Part shown: piece by piece, positions 34,401 through 42,994 of the stretch
Layout: each line of letters begins with the position of its first letter
How positions within the stretch are numbered: position 1 is the stretch's first letter
From: Chloroflexi bacterium OHK40
GTDB taxonomy: Bacteria > Chloroflexota > Chloroflexia > Chloroflexales > Chloroflexaceae
Reading direction: 5' to 3'
Length of the DNA: 64,000 nucleotides
Assembly: GCA_004367505.1 (NCBI GenBank)
Contig: SFCB01000116.1
Span: forward strand, 1-64,000
Notes under the pieces: generated by a model
Told to the model about the DNA's origin: nothing
Databases searched by the model: none
Seen by the model: the letters and a program-made list of their open reading frames with translations, nothing else
Program-made: the position numbers and the translations under genes

Positions 34401-34879
34401 CCGATCGTCGCCCAGGCCGGCTGCAGCAGGTCCGGGCCGGTGTTGGGCCAGCGCGCCTCAGTGGCCATGGTGTCGCCGACAAAGACTTGATTGGCGGCGA
34501 GGTTGGGGTTCAGTGTGACGGTAGCCTTGTAGATCTTGCCGCTGTGGTGGCTCCAGCCGCCGACGGGGTCGGCCCCGCTGATTACCACCGGCTCGCTCCC
34601 CGCCGGCTGGAAGGTCACGCCCGAGCGCGGGGTGACCGTCTCGGTATAGATGCCCGGCCTGATCGCGCAGGTGTCGCCAGCCACCGCGACGCTCGCGCAC
34701 TTCTGGATGGTGCGGAACGGTCGCAGCTGCGTGCCGGGGTTGGAGTCCGAGCCGAGCAGGCCGACGAAGTAGGTTCGGCCGCTGGCCAGGGCGGTCGGCG
34801 CCGAGCCGCCGAGCGCGAGGGCGGCGAGCAGCGCCCATACCCCGAGCAGCGAGAGGATGCGGAGCGCGTTACGCTTCAT
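31493..34879 (-). CDS. Secreted beta-helix protein with four CBM6-like modules
   Basis: A protein of 1128 residues. Signal peptide 1-32 (ILSLLGVWALLAALALGG). Residues 35-560 form a right-handed parallel beta-helix of the kind found in polysaccharide lyases and some hydrolases: FVGLLGSDSNPGTQLRPFRTIQKC, YTETVTPRSGVTFQP, ISGADPVGGWSHHSGKIYKA, and repeated NNLIRDTGYAG / NNTIISTGRDG turns. Four CBM6-like beta-sandwiches follow, each ending in GNLDWF-like strands (ARIEAETYDE, FQAESYDAAA, ARIEAESVDV). Catalytic residues cannot be assigned by eye. It is a paralogue of the next upstream gene (34899), 19 bases away, and was probably made by tandem duplication. Confidence 0.8.
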   Translation of the reverse strand: MKRNALRILSLLGVWALLAALALGGSAPTALASGRTYFVGLLGSDSNPGTQLRPFRTIQKCASVAVAGDTCAIRPGIYTETVTPRSGVTFQPAGSEPVVISGADPVGGWSHHSGKIYKATVTLNPNLAANQVFVGDTMATEARWPNTGPDLLQPAWATIGNGSTASSIRDPRLPAIDWTGATVHLWSGENPFGHLTAQVTSSAEGTITFPASSYCDTICSRVGGKYYLFGKLAALDTANEWFYDAATSTLYLWAPGGENPSRLLVSAKQRDYAFDLRGVSDVTIRGIRLFASTIVTDAGSANHTIDSISARYLSHFTILGDSFKTNAADSGIVLKGTGHTVRNSTLQYSAGSGVALSDSGHTIVNNLIRDTGYAGAYGTAIYTAPGAGSVTITNNTIISTGRDGISIDWDDARKTFADSEIAFNRVTGYGRLTTDVGGIYACCELNGGANGQTSSIHHNWVHDTGSTLIEGLAVGIYIDNASAGFDLYQNVLWNNRNQGVRINGQGDTTRNNLVRNNSILDGQEISIAVANSSDASGTVLTDNQILAPVSVGGAATGLVQENNTRRAPGATEGYLATVGCDFNGCEGDYPPVAPVGERSVGDVILSSDFDEVNGTVNAQSSFVGGLDEGDWLGYAGLDFGMGGYTTFSASLAVGACCADRRIELRLGSPDGQLIGTLVTRPTGAGEFDFGTYVDQRTAVDGGVSGKQDLYLVFSGGDGAGNLASFTFSDDPPPPPLTRPATARIEAETYDEVGGAVEGTGLGVSGLDDGEWLRFADVDFANPASSFQAFAAVASGGSIEARLDSPDGPLLASLSLQPTGGSSVLQSVALSGTASGVHDLVLVFRGGADIAALNWVRFADDTPPPVRGLATEIFQAESYDAAAGVSDFGPVIGSLDNGDYVQFNGVDFGTGGATSFEALIAVGACCGGRQIEIRLDDPSGRLIGTLVPAATSTTEFDFSRYVIQRTSVENVTGVHNVVLKVAGGNGAGNLDWFRFSAKPVRDGLARIEAESVDVSTGSINNFGSGLGGLDQGDSLRYQSVDFGAGVSNFTASIAVGNEFAGKQIEIRLDAPDGPLVGTLTVQGTGGFSNYVAQSTAVALNGANVTGIHDVVLVFTGGNGVGNLDWIAFN

Positions 34880-34898
34880 CGAAAAGTCTCCTGCGCTG

Positions 34899-37868
34899 TT
34901 AGTAGATCTTGAACCAGTCGAGATTACCGACGCCGTTGCCGCCCTTGAAGACCAGGTAGATCGTCTGGGTGCCGCTGGCGCCGCTGAGCGTGGCGCTCTG
35001 GGTGGTGTAGCTGCCCCAGCCGCCGGTGTTCTGCACCGTCAGCGTGCCGAGTAGCGCGCCGGTGGTGCTGCCCTGGCGCACCTCGATCTGCTTGCCGGCG
35101 CAGCAGGCGTCCACCGCAACGCGGAACTCGATCCTGGTCGCGCCTGAGCCGAGGTTGACCCCGCTATAGGCCGCCCAGTCGTTGGTGTCCAGGCTGCCGA
35201 TCCCGGTGCCGAAATTGTTGACGCCAGACTGGCTGCTGTAGCTCTCGGCCTCGACCGAGGCCAGGGGGGCGGCCGCCCCGAAGCGGATCCAGTCGAGGTT
35301 GCCAACGCCGTTGCCGCCCACGAAGGTCAGGTAAACGCTGCGCTGGCCGGTGGCCATCTGGCTGAGGTTCACCGTCTGCTGCTGGTAGCTGCTCCAGCCG
35401 CCGGTGTTCTGTACCGTCAGCGTGCCGATGATCGTCCCGGTGGTGCTGTCGAGACGCACCTGGATCTGTCTGCCGGCGTACTCGGCCGGCACGGCGACAT
35501 TCGCCGTGAAGCTACTCACGCCGCCGCCGAAATCAAGGTCGTAGCGCAGCCAGTCGCCCGCGTCGATGCTGCCGATGCCCGTGCCGAAGTCGGTCACACC
35601 CTGCTGGGCGTTCTCGCTCTCGGCCTCGATCTGGCTCGTGGCGCTGCGGTAGGTCGTCCCACCACCGGCGCTGAAGCTGATCCAGTCGACGTTGCCGGCT
35701 GCGGCGGCGCCGCCTGAGTTCGAGCCCTTCAGCACGAGGTAGAGATCGTGGACGCCGCTGGCCGACTGGACGGGGATGCTCTGCGTCACCTGGGTGTCGA
35801 AGCCGCCGGTGTTGGCGATCGTCAGCGTGCCCAGGAGCGTGCCGCTGGCGCTGTCGATCCGCACCTCGACCTTGCCGCCGGCGTAGCTACTGTTGACGCC
35901 AACGTTGTAGTTGAAGCTGCTCACCCCGCTGCCAAAGTCGACGTTGGGGTAGCGCAGCACCACGTCGTTCGCCGGCGCGTTCACGCCAACCCGGTCGAAG
36001 AGCATGCTCAGCCCGTTCTGGTCGCCGCCCAGAAAGCTCTCGGCCTCGATCTTGCGCGTGGCGCTAAACGCCCGCTCGCCGAAGGCCAGCGGCGCCTCGC
36101 CGCTGCAGCCGCTCAGGTTGCAACCGACGGTCGCGCCGATCCCCTCGTTGGCGCCGCTGGCGTTGGGCCCGTTGCCGCTGACGGTCAGGTTGGGGATCGC
36201 GGCGCCGCCGTAGGTGGCGAACACCTCGTTCGTGGTCTTGTTGTTCTCGACGCGCGTGCCGCTAGCGACACTGGAGCCGAGGACGGCGATGCCGCGCGGC
36301 AGGCCGGCGCCCCGGTCCCCTAGCTGGCTGCGGATCAGCGTATTGTTCGTCACCACGTGGCGGCTCGCCGACTCCTTGACGACGATCCCGATGCCCTTGG
36401 TATCCCAGGCGACGTTCTGGTAGATATCGAAGCCGCCCGCGTAGTCGTCGATGTAGATCCCCGAGGAGGGGAAGAGGCCGTCGATGATCTGTGAGCCGTA
36501 GGTCCAGTTATGGTGGATCGCGCTGTTGGAGGCGGCCAGGTAGCAGCAGGCGTAGATGCCGCCGGCATCGGAGGTGATGCGCGCGTAGTTGTAGATCCGG
36601 TTGTAGGCGATGTTGAAATTCTGAACCGTGTTGCCCTGCGTGCCGTACCAGCTGATACTGATGCCGTCACGGCCGGTGTTGTAGATCGTGTTGTTGGTGA
36701 TGGTGTGGCCGCTGGGGTTGTGCTCGGTCGGCACGGTGATCGCGGTGGCGTAGTTGCCAGCGTAACCCATGTCGTGGATCAGGTTATTCGTCACCGTGCT
36801 GCCGCTGCCGCCGAGCAGCACACCATTCCCGGCGCTGTACTCCAGCACGCTGTTGCGTACCGTGTGGCCGGAGCCCTTGAGGACGATCCCGGTATCGCGG
36901 GTGTCGAGGATATTGCCGCCGAAGTAGTCGAAGTGCGAGAGGAACTTCGCCCGCACCCCGTCGATGACATTGTTCTGGCTGGCGTCGCTCATCACAATCG
37001 TAGAGGCGAACAGGTTCAGCCCCTGGATGGTCACATTGGAGCGATCCCGCAGGTCGAAGGCGTAGTCGCGCTGCTTGGCGGTGACGTTGCTCGGTACACC
37101 GCCGGCCGACGACCAGAGGTAGAGCTGCTGTGCCCCGGCGTCATAGAACCACTCGCCGGCGCTGTCAAGGGCGGCCAGCTTGCCCATCAGCAGGTAGCGC
37201 GCGCCCGGGGCCGAGCAGAGTCGCGGGCAGGAGTTCCAGTTGGGCGTGTCGAAGAGGATCTGGCCGCTCGATGACAAGGTGACGGTCCCGGTCTGGTTGG
37301 CGTAGGGGTTCGTGCCGCCGAAGACACGCACGATCGCGCCGCTCCAGTCGATGTTGGGCAGGCCAGGATCGTTGATCACCCCGAGCGCGCTGCCCGCCCC
37401 GGCGGTGGCCCAGGTCGGCTGGAGCAGGCTCGCCGTCACGCTACTGTTCGGCCAGCGGGCCAGCAGCTGCATCGTCTCGCCGACGAAGACCTGGTTGGCC
37501 TTCAGGCTGCTGTTGAGTGCGACGCTGGCCCGGTAGATATTGCCGCTGTGCTGCGTCCAGCCGCCCACCGGGTCGGCGCCGCTCACAGTGACCGTAGCGC
37601 CGGTGTCGGGACGGAAGGTGACCCCCGAGTTTGGCGTCACGGTTTCGCGGTAGGTGCCGCTGCGGATCACGCAGCTGTCGCCGGCGACGGCGACGACCGC
37701 ACATTGCTGGATCGTCCCGAAGGGGTTGGCGCTGCTGCCGTTGCCGCCACTGCCGGCGGCGACGTAATACGTGGTGGCGGCGCGGGCCGGCGCAATGGGG
37801 GCAAGCACGAGGCAGAGCAGCAGCCAGAGCGACAGCGAACGGCTGAGCAGCGGTGAGCGAACGCGCAT
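34899..37868 (-). CDS. Secreted beta-helix protein with three CBM6-like modules
   Basis: A protein of 989 residues. I start at ATG 37868 because GAAGGAGG lies 8 bases before it, whereas the ATG at 37889 would put that ribosome site inside the gene. Signal peptide about 1-31 (LSLWLLLCLVLAPIAPARA). The beta-helix region (to about 590) matches its neighbour closely (CAVVAVAGDSCVIRSGTY, TVSGADPVGGWTQHSGNIYR, NTIYNTGRDGISISW, DAGGIYACC). Three CBM6-like modules follow (KIEAESFLGG, QIEAESENAQQG, SVEAESYSSQSG). It most likely binds and cuts a plant polysaccharide outside the cell, with family and linkage unresolved. Confidence 0.8.
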   Translation of the reverse strand: MRVRSPLLSRSLSLWLLLCLVLAPIAPARAATTYYVAAGSGGNGSSANPFGTIQQCAVVAVAGDSCVIRSGTYRETVTPNSGVTFRPDTGATVTVSGADPVGGWTQHSGNIYRASVALNSSLKANQVFVGETMQLLARWPNSSVTASLLQPTWATAGAGSALGVINDPGLPNIDWSGAIVRVFGGTNPYANQTGTVTLSSSGQILFDTPNWNSCPRLCSAPGARYLLMGKLAALDSAGEWFYDAGAQQLYLWSSAGGVPSNVTAKQRDYAFDLRDRSNVTIQGLNLFASTIVMSDASQNNVIDGVRAKFLSHFDYFGGNILDTRDTGIVLKGSGHTVRNSVLEYSAGNGVLLGGSGSTVTNNLIHDMGYAGNYATAITVPTEHNPSGHTITNNTIYNTGRDGISISWYGTQGNTVQNFNIAYNRIYNYARITSDAGGIYACCYLAASNSAIHHNWTYGSQIIDGLFPSSGIYIDDYAGGFDIYQNVAWDTKGIGIVVKESASRHVVTNNTLIRSQLGDRGAGLPRGIAVLGSSVASGTRVENNKTTNEVFATYGGAAIPNLTVSGNGPNASGANEGIGATVGCNLSGCSGEAPLAFGERAFSATRKIEAESFLGGDQNGLSMLFDRVGVNAPANDVVLRYPNVDFGSGVSSFNYNVGVNSSYAGGKVEVRIDSASGTLLGTLTIANTGGFDTQVTQSIPVQSASGVHDLYLVLKGSNSGGAAAAGNVDWISFSAGGGTTYRSATSQIEAESENAQQGVTDFGTGIGSIDAGDWLRYDLDFGGGVSSFTANVAVPAEYAGRQIQVRLDSTTGTIIGTLTVQNTGGWSSYQQQTVNLSQMATGQRSVYLTFVGGNGVGNLDWIRFGAAAPLASVEAESYSSQSGVNNFGTGIGSLDTNDWAAYSGVNLGSGATRIEFRVAVDACCAGKQIEVRQGSTTGALLGTLTVQNTGGWGSYTTQSATLSGASGTQTIYLVFKGGNGVGNLDWFKIY

Positions 37869-38004
37869 CAGTCTTGCCTCCTTCACCAATGAAAGAAAGG
37901 CACAGCGACCAGCGGGTGATACCGACGCAGTTCACGGCACGACGATCCGAGGCCAGGGGCGACGGCCGCCGGGCCGTGCGATCGGCTGCACACGATTGAA
38001 AGGA

Positions 38005-38050
38005 CGCCCGCTGACGGCGCGGCGGTCGAGGGCGCAACCGCCAGCGGGCG
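38005..38050 (-). terminator. GC-rich hairpin after the binding-protein gene
   Basis: CGCCCGCTG (38005-38013) pairs with CAGCGGGCG (38042-38050) just past the stop codon of the ABC binding protein. There is no T tract. It may act as a transcript-stabilising or partial terminator structure separating transporter from enzyme genes. Confidence 0.45.
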
Positions 38051-38060
38051 CGCGGCGTCC

Positions 38061-39635
38061 CTAGCCGCCCCTGGTGGCCAGCCAGGCGTCGATCTGCTTC
38101 TGGATCTCGGCCAGCACCCTGTCGGCGCCGGCGGCCTTGAGCTCGGCGTTGGCGGCAGCGAGGTTGGCGGCCACCTCGCCATCGCCAGCGTAAATCGGCT
38201 TGAACGCCCGCGTGAAGACTTCGCTCGTCTGCGCCAGCTCCGTCTCGACCGGCGTCCGGTCGAAGGTAAAGCCGAGGATAGGCGAGGGCCTGGCCGAGTC
38301 GTTGATCTCCCTGGTACGCTCCCAGTTCCCCACCGCCGCCGGGTCGGTGTAGTAGGCATTGAACTGGTTGCCAAACTGCCAGTCACTGTTCGGGGCGTAG
38401 CCCGAGTCCGGGATCAGCTCGATCACACGGGATTCGGCGTCCACAAAGCGCCAGTGTCGCCCCTCAATCCCCTTGGCGAGCAGGTTGTAGACCTCAGGGT
38501 CGGTGTTGACAAGCTCCAGGAACTGCATCGCCGCCTCCGGATGCGCCGAACTGCTCGGAATGCCAGTGAGTGTCGCGACCACGCCACCGGTCGTGAGGTA
38601 GTTCGGCGCAATGGCCCGGCCCACCCACTCATAGCCGTATCGGGCCTTCGCCTCCTGCTCCGCCCCGGGCTTGATCACCTCGGCCATCAGCACCGCCACC
38701 TGCCCGGCCTTGATCAGTCCTTCACGCTCCTCCTGGGCAAGCTCGTCGAGCGCGGTGAATCCAGCCTCGCGCCACGTCCGGACGAGCGTCGCGTATGCGA
38801 CAGCCTCCGGAGTCTCGAAGAAGTTCACGACCCGGGCGCTCGGGTCGTCAAACTTGACCGCCGGGAAGCCCAGGGCCTGGTCGATCGGGTCGTAGCCCCA
38901 GATCTCCTTGTGCGAGCCGTTATCGCCCAGGAAGACGTAGCGCAGCTCGGGCTCGCCATCTTTGATCTGCTGCAGGATGGGCGTGAGCTGCTCGTAGGAG
39001 GTGATCGCTTCCAGATCGATCTGGTACTTCTCAACCAGATCTTTGCGGAAGAGTGGCCCGAAGAGCTTGGGGAAGATCTGCTGGTTGATCACCGCGTAGA
39101 TCTTACCACCCACGCGAGCGGCCTCCCAGGTGCTTGGCGGCATGCTCGCCCAGAGGCCGGGGGCGTACTGGGGCAGCAGATCGTCGAGCGGCAGCAGCGT
39201 GCCATTGTTGACATTCTGGTAGTAGTTGTTAATCCAGGGCGCGGTGAAGACCAGGTCGAAGGGCTCACCACCAGTGTTCATCAGCATGACCCGCTCGTTG
39301 AAGGCGCCATAGTCGACCGGCTCAAGCGTAATTGTGGCATTGAGGCCCTTCTGCTGCACGAGCGCCGAGAGGGCCTCCTGCACGAGCGCCTGGTCCGGCT
39401 GGGGCGAGCCGGCGAAGACGTAGCGCAGGTTGACGACCTCGCCGCTCGCGCTCGGGGCCGTTGTCGGCGCGGCGGTCGGGGCCGGAGCGCTTGTCGGGCC
39501 GGCATTGCCCTCCGCCGTCGGCTGCGTGGCGGTCGGGGGCGCGCCACAGGCGGCCAGCACCCCGGCAAACGACGACGTCCCGACGAGCGCGAGAAAGCGA
39601 CGGCGTGAGACGGGCTTGCGGTCTTCCTGAGACAT
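38061..39635 (-). CDS. Sugar ABC transporter substrate-binding lipoprotein
   Basis: A protein of 524 residues. ATG 39635 follows AGGAGGAACCCAG. The N-terminus has a twin-arginine motif (VSRRRFLALVG) and a lipobox (GVLAAC), so it is probably exported by Tat and lipid-anchored. A Thr/Pro/Ala-rich tether follows. The binding domains (LRYVFAGSPQPDQALV, PFDLVFTAPWINNYYQNV, GVVATLTGIPSSSAHPEAAMQFLELVN) belong to the large family 1 group with a C-terminal extension, as in LplA/YtcQ proteins that take oligosaccharides such as pectin-derived oligogalacturonides. It is encoded after its two permeases. No ATPase gene is nearby, so a shared MsiK-type ATPase is expected elsewhere. Confidence 0.9.
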   Translation of the reverse strand: MSQEDRKPVSRRRFLALVGTSSFAGVLAACGAPPTATQPTAEGNAGPTSAPAPTAAPTTAPSASGEVVNLRYVFAGSPQPDQALVQEALSALVQQKGLNATITLEPVDYGAFNERVMLMNTGGEPFDLVFTAPWINNYYQNVNNGTLLPLDDLLPQYAPGLWASMPPSTWEAARVGGKIYAVINQQIFPKLFGPLFRKDLVEKYQIDLEAITSYEQLTPILQQIKDGEPELRYVFLGDNGSHKEIWGYDPIDQALGFPAVKFDDPSARVVNFFETPEAVAYATLVRTWREAGFTALDELAQEEREGLIKAGQVAVLMAEVIKPGAEQEAKARYGYEWVGRAIAPNYLTTGGVVATLTGIPSSSAHPEAAMQFLELVNTDPEVYNLLAKGIEGRHWRFVDAESRVIELIPDSGYAPNSDWQFGNQFNAYYTDPAAVGNWERTREINDSARPSPILGFTFDRTPVETELAQTSEVFTRAFKPIYAGDGEVAANLAAANAELKAAGADRVLAEIQKQIDAWLATRGG

Positions 39636-39776
39636 CTGGGTTCCTCCTGTTCTGACACGATGATGACAGACAACGCCACGGGGTTCGAACGAAGGCAACA
39701 CGAAGCCAGGCAGCCGTGCATGTGCCGGCCACGTGTCCCCGGGATGTTTTGTGCTAGCGAACGAAGGCGCCGACCA

Positions 39777-40655
39777 CTACTTGATGGCGCCGATCGAGAT
39801 GCCGCGTACGAGATGCTTCTGGAAGAAGAGGAACGCCAGAGCCGCCGGACCAGTGGCGAGCACCGCCATGGCCATCTGGAGCGGGATGGATGAGACCGGC
39901 GTGCTCACGCTGGTAGGGCGAGCCGCGAGCACCCGGGCATTCTCCAAAATGGCGTAGAGCAGGTACTGTAGCGGGTAGAGCTGCGGATCGCGGATGAAGT
40001 AGAGCGCCGTCTGCCAGTCGTTCCAGTAGAGCAGCGCCAGCAGCAGCCCGATCGTGGCCAGGGCGGGTCGGGAGATGGGCAGCACAATACTGAAGAACAT
40101 GCGCACCTCACCCGCCCCGTCGATCGCCGCCGCGTCGAGCAGATCTTGTGGGATCTGCGCGAAGTAGGTGCGCAGGATGAGCACGTAAAAGGGCACCACC
40201 AGGAACGGCACGAGCAAGGCCAGAATGCTGTTGCCGATCTGGAGATAGCGCGTCACCAGCAGATAGTAGGGCACCAGCCCACCATTGAAGAGCATCGTAA
40301 AGAAGACGAAGAAGCTCAGCGGCCGGCTCAGGGCGAAGTCCTTGCGGGCCAGGGGCCATGCCAGGCCGGCCGTCATCAGCACACCCAGCGTCACACCAAC
40401 CACCGTCACGACACTCGTGACGAGGTAGGAGCGCAGCAGTTGATCGGGGTCGGTGAGAATGTACTGGTACGCGGTGAGGCTCCAATCCTGGGGCCAGAGG
40501 CGAAATCCTGAGCGGGCCAGGGCACGATCGTCGGTGAAGGAGGCCGAGACGATCAGCCAGAGCGGCAACAGACAGGCCAGGCTCAGCAGCGCCAGCACGG
40601 TGTGGGCGATCAGCTGCACCGGGGTGACGCGGCGCACGGTGCGAAGGGCGATCAT
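39777..40655 (-). CDS. Sugar ABC transporter permease (LplC/YtcP type)
   Basis: A protein of 292 residues. ATG 40655 follows CAGGAGGCTGTG, and the longer open frame upstream is not protein-like. Six membrane helices are visible, and the inner-loop EAA motif is DAAAIDGAGEVRMFFSIVLPISRPALAT. The conserved start YILTDPDQLLRSYLVTS and FNGGLVPYYLLVTRYLQIGNS identify the LplC/YtcP subgroup that partners long binding proteins like the one encoded next. Located in the cytoplasmic membrane, it forms a heterodimer with the product of 40835-41857. Confidence 0.92.
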   Translation of the reverse strand: MIALRTVRRVTPVQLIAHTVLALLSLACLLPLWLIVSASFTDDRALARSGFRLWPQDWSLTAYQYILTDPDQLLRSYLVTSVVTVVGVTLGVLMTAGLAWPLARKDFALSRPLSFFVFFTMLFNGGLVPYYLLVTRYLQIGNSILALLVPFLVVPFYVLILRTYFAQIPQDLLDAAAIDGAGEVRMFFSIVLPISRPALATIGLLLALLYWNDWQTALYFIRDPQLYPLQYLLYAILENARVLAARPTSVSTPVSSIPLQMAMAVLATGPAALAFLFFQKHLVRGISIGAIK

Positions 40656-40725
40656 CACAGCCTCCTGGAGCAAGAACCGAGGGCTCGCGCACGAACCAGG
40701 GCCCGGAGAACGGCAGAGGGATGGC

Positions 40726-40814
40726 ATTCCGACGTGCTCCAGCCCTCCGCAAGATGGCGTAAGCGCCCCAAACCACAGAGCGTTCCGATGCGCACCAGCC
40801 CTCCACCAATGGCG
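40726..40814. repeat. Two imperfect 33-34-base direct repeats between permease genes
   Basis: A unit of the form TTCCGAYGYGCWCCAGCCCTCC followed by ATGGCG occurs at 40726-40759 and 40782-40814. They fill most of the unusually long (179-base) gap between two genes expected to be tightly linked. Function is unknown. Confidence 0.6.
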
Positions 40815-40834
40815 CCATCGTTCCGGACAGAGCT

Positions 40835-41857
40835 CTAGAATAGCGAGCGCTCGGGGTTCCAGCGCCGCACCAGCCAGTTCGAGGCGAGCACCAGCGCGAA
40901 GCCGACGGTGGCCTGGAGCAGCCCGGCGGCGGCGGCCATGCCGACATTCCCGACAGTCGTGAGCGAGCGGAAGACGAAGGTGTCGAGCACATCGGTAACG
41001 GGGTAGAGGGCGGCGTTGTTGCGGGGAACCTGGTAGAACAGACCAAAGTCGGCGTTGAAGATGAACCCGATCGCGATCAGCAGCTGAATAACGATCACCG
41101 GAACGAGCAGTGGCAGCGTGATGTAGCGAATCTCCTGCCACTTATTGGCGCCGTCGATCCGCGCCGCCTCGTAGTACTGCGGGTCGATACCGAGCAGAGC
41201 GGCCAGGTAGAGCAGGCTACCAGCCCCGGCGCCCTTCCAGAGCGCGGCAAGCAGCAGGATGAGCGGCCAATACTGGGGCGAGGTATACCAGCTAATGGGT
41301 TCGATCCCGAACTGGCGCAGCAGGCCGTTGATGATCCCGCCCTCGGTGCTGAGCAGCGCGTAGACGAAGTAGCTCACCAGCACCCAGGAGATGAACTGGG
41401 GGAAGAAGAGCGTCGTCTGATAGACACGGGTGACCCGCTGACGATAGATCTCGGCGATCAGGATCGCGATCGTCAGGGAGACAACCGTGCTGGCCATCAA
41501 AAAGAGGAGATTGAGGGCGACCGTGTTGCGGATGACGGGCCAGATCGCGCCTGTGCCGAACATGAAGCGAAAGTTCTCGAAGCCAACCCAGGGGCTGCCG
41601 AGCAGGCCATCGACGGTGCGATAGCGCTTGAAGGCCACCACGATCCCGATCAGGGTGACGTACTTGAAGACGAAGATATAGAGCAGCCCGGGCGCGGCCA
41701 GCAGTAGCAGGCCCAGCGTTGTGCGCGCGCGGCGCCCGCCCAGGCGAGCGCGGAGCCCCGTGGCAAGGCGGCGCTGCCATGGCTCCGCCGCGACCCGCAG
41801 TGAGCCCGGCACCGCAACTTGCTCACCCGATGCATGGGGGCGCGTCTCATCAATCAT
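40835..41857 (-). CDS. Sugar ABC transporter permease (LplB type)
   Basis: A protein of 340 residues. ATG 41857 (MIDETRPHASGEQ) is preferred, as the upstream extension overlaps the LacI gene end and looks random. Six membrane helices are present: TLGLLLLAAPGLLYIFVFKYVTL first, the LplB-type GFENFRFMF segment, and the EAA loop YYEAARIDGANKWQEIRYITLPLL. It pairs with the LplC-type permease downstream. It follows the LacI regulator gene by 56 bases on the same strand, so regulator and transporter probably share transcription. Confidence 0.92.
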   Translation of the reverse strand: MIDETRPHASGEQVAVPGSLRVAAEPWQRRLATGLRARLGGRRARTTLGLLLLAAPGLLYIFVFKYVTLIGIVVAFKRYRTVDGLLGSPWVGFENFRFMFGTGAIWPVIRNTVALNLLFLMASTVVSLTIAILIAEIYRQRVTRVYQTTLFFPQFISWVLVSYFVYALLSTEGGIINGLLRQFGIEPISWYTSPQYWPLILLLAALWKGAGAGSLLYLAALLGIDPQYYEAARIDGANKWQEIRYITLPLLVPVIVIQLLIAIGFIFNADFGLFYQVPRNNAALYPVTDVLDTFVFRSLTTVGNVGMAAAAGLLQATVGFALVLASNWLVRRWNPERSLF

Positions 41858-41913
41858 GCCAACCTCGTTGTCGTATGGGCGTCCGTGCCGATGGACCGCT
41901 GCGGGCAGGCGCG

Positions 41914-42906
41914 CTACGCCGCCGGCGGCGCGGTGGAGTGGCGCACCACCAGCGTGGTGTCGAAGCTCAACGCCTGGGTGACCGCCGTGGGATTGAGCGC
42001 GCGGTTGCGCAAACAGCGCACGCTCCACCGTCCGAGTTGCTCACGCGACACCGCGCACGTCGTGAGGTTCGGGCGGATGATCGTAGCGACGTTCACATCG
42101 TCGAAGCCGACGACCGAGAGATCTTCGGGGATGCGGTAACCGCGATCCTGGAGCCGGTGGATAACTCCCGCCGCCGCCTCGTCGTTGAAGACAATCAGCG
42201 CCGTTGCGTCGAGACGCTCACCCGCCTCCAGCATCCGGGCAAAGTTCTGCTCACCATCGCGCGCGCCGTGGGTGGGATCAGGGCCGATCACCACTGGCGT
42301 GAGCCCGGCCCTGGCGATCGCGCGCTGGTAGCCTAGCAGGCGCTCCTCAAAGCTGGGGTGGCCATCGGGGCCGCAGAGAAAGGCGATCCGGCGATGCCCT
42401 AGCTCGACCAGATGCGCAACGGCCTGCTGCATCGCGCCGATGTTCTCCGTCAGGACACGATCAAGGCCGAGATGGGGCAGGTTATTATCCACGAGCACCA
42501 CCGGCCGACCGAGCTGCTTTACCTGCCGTACCATCCCCTCATCGATGCTCCCGACCAGCAGGATGCCGTGCTGCTCCCCGAACTGGTTCAGATCGCGGGG
42601 CGAGAACCCCTCGGCCAGTTGCACGAAGTGGAGCGCGATGCCGAGCTCGCGGCACTCCGCTTCCGCCGCCCGCAGGATGTCGGCGTGGAAGTTGTTGCTC
42701 GACGCATAGGGCGTACAGAATGTGATGTGGCGGAGCCCCGTAGGGCTCACGCCCCGCACCCGCACGAGATAGCCGAGCTCCGCCGCCGCCTCACGCACCC
42801 GCGCCCGCGTCTCCTCGCCGATCTGCGGCGAGTCGCGCAAAGCCAGTGAGACCGTTGCCCGCGAGAGCTGAAGGCGGTCGGCGATATCCTGTAACCGGAC
42901 AGTCAT
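41914..42906 (-). CDS. LacI-family transcriptional regulator of the sugar locus
   Basis: A protein of 330 residues. The helix-turn-helix is residues 3-23 (VRLQDIADRLQLSRATVSLAL), then the hinge helix region (RARVREAAAELGYLV), then the periplasmic-binding-protein-like effector domain (GILLVGSIDEGMVRQV, GHRRIAFLCGPDGHPSFEERLLGY, DLSVVGFDDVNVATIIRPNLTT). It should repress the transporter and hydrolase genes until an imported sugar binds. It stands at the divergence point of the locus. Candidate operators with TTYACTAAA lie just upstream of it. Confidence 0.93.
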   Translation of the reverse strand: MTVRLQDIADRLQLSRATVSLALRDSPQIGEETRARVREAAAELGYLVRVRGVSPTGLRHITFCTPYASSNNFHADILRAAEAECRELGIALHFVQLAEGFSPRDLNQFGEQHGILLVGSIDEGMVRQVKQLGRPVVLVDNNLPHLGLDRVLTENIGAMQQAVAHLVELGHRRIAFLCGPDGHPSFEERLLGYQRAIARAGLTPVVIGPDPTHGARDGEQNFARMLEAGERLDATALIVFNDEAAAGVIHRLQDRGYRIPEDLSVVGFDDVNVATIIRPNLTTCAVSREQLGRWSVRCLRNRALNPTAVTQALSFDTTLVVRHSTAPPAA

Positions 42907-42956
42907 GGCCTTCTCCGCACCTGAGCGTTCGAGGGATACCCCTATCCTAGCATAGC

Positions 42957-42987
42957 TTCACTAAATGTCAAGCCTGAATTTACTAAA
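42957..42987. promoter_or_regulatory. Candidate LacI operator pair
   Basis: TTCACTAAA (42957-42965) and TTTACTAAA (42979-42987) lie in a small A/T-rich patch, 22 bases apart start to start, or two helical turns. They stand 50 bases from the LacI start and just upstream of the -35 of the divergent promoter. A third copy in reverse (TTTAGTGAA) lies inside the divergent gene at 44290-44298. Confidence 0.5.
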
Positions 42988-42994
42988 CTATCTA

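Noticed and set aside
40656-41141. Extended N-terminus of the LplC-type permease
   Set aside because: The extension is antisense-like to the end of the LplB gene, and a good ribosome site marks ATG 40655.
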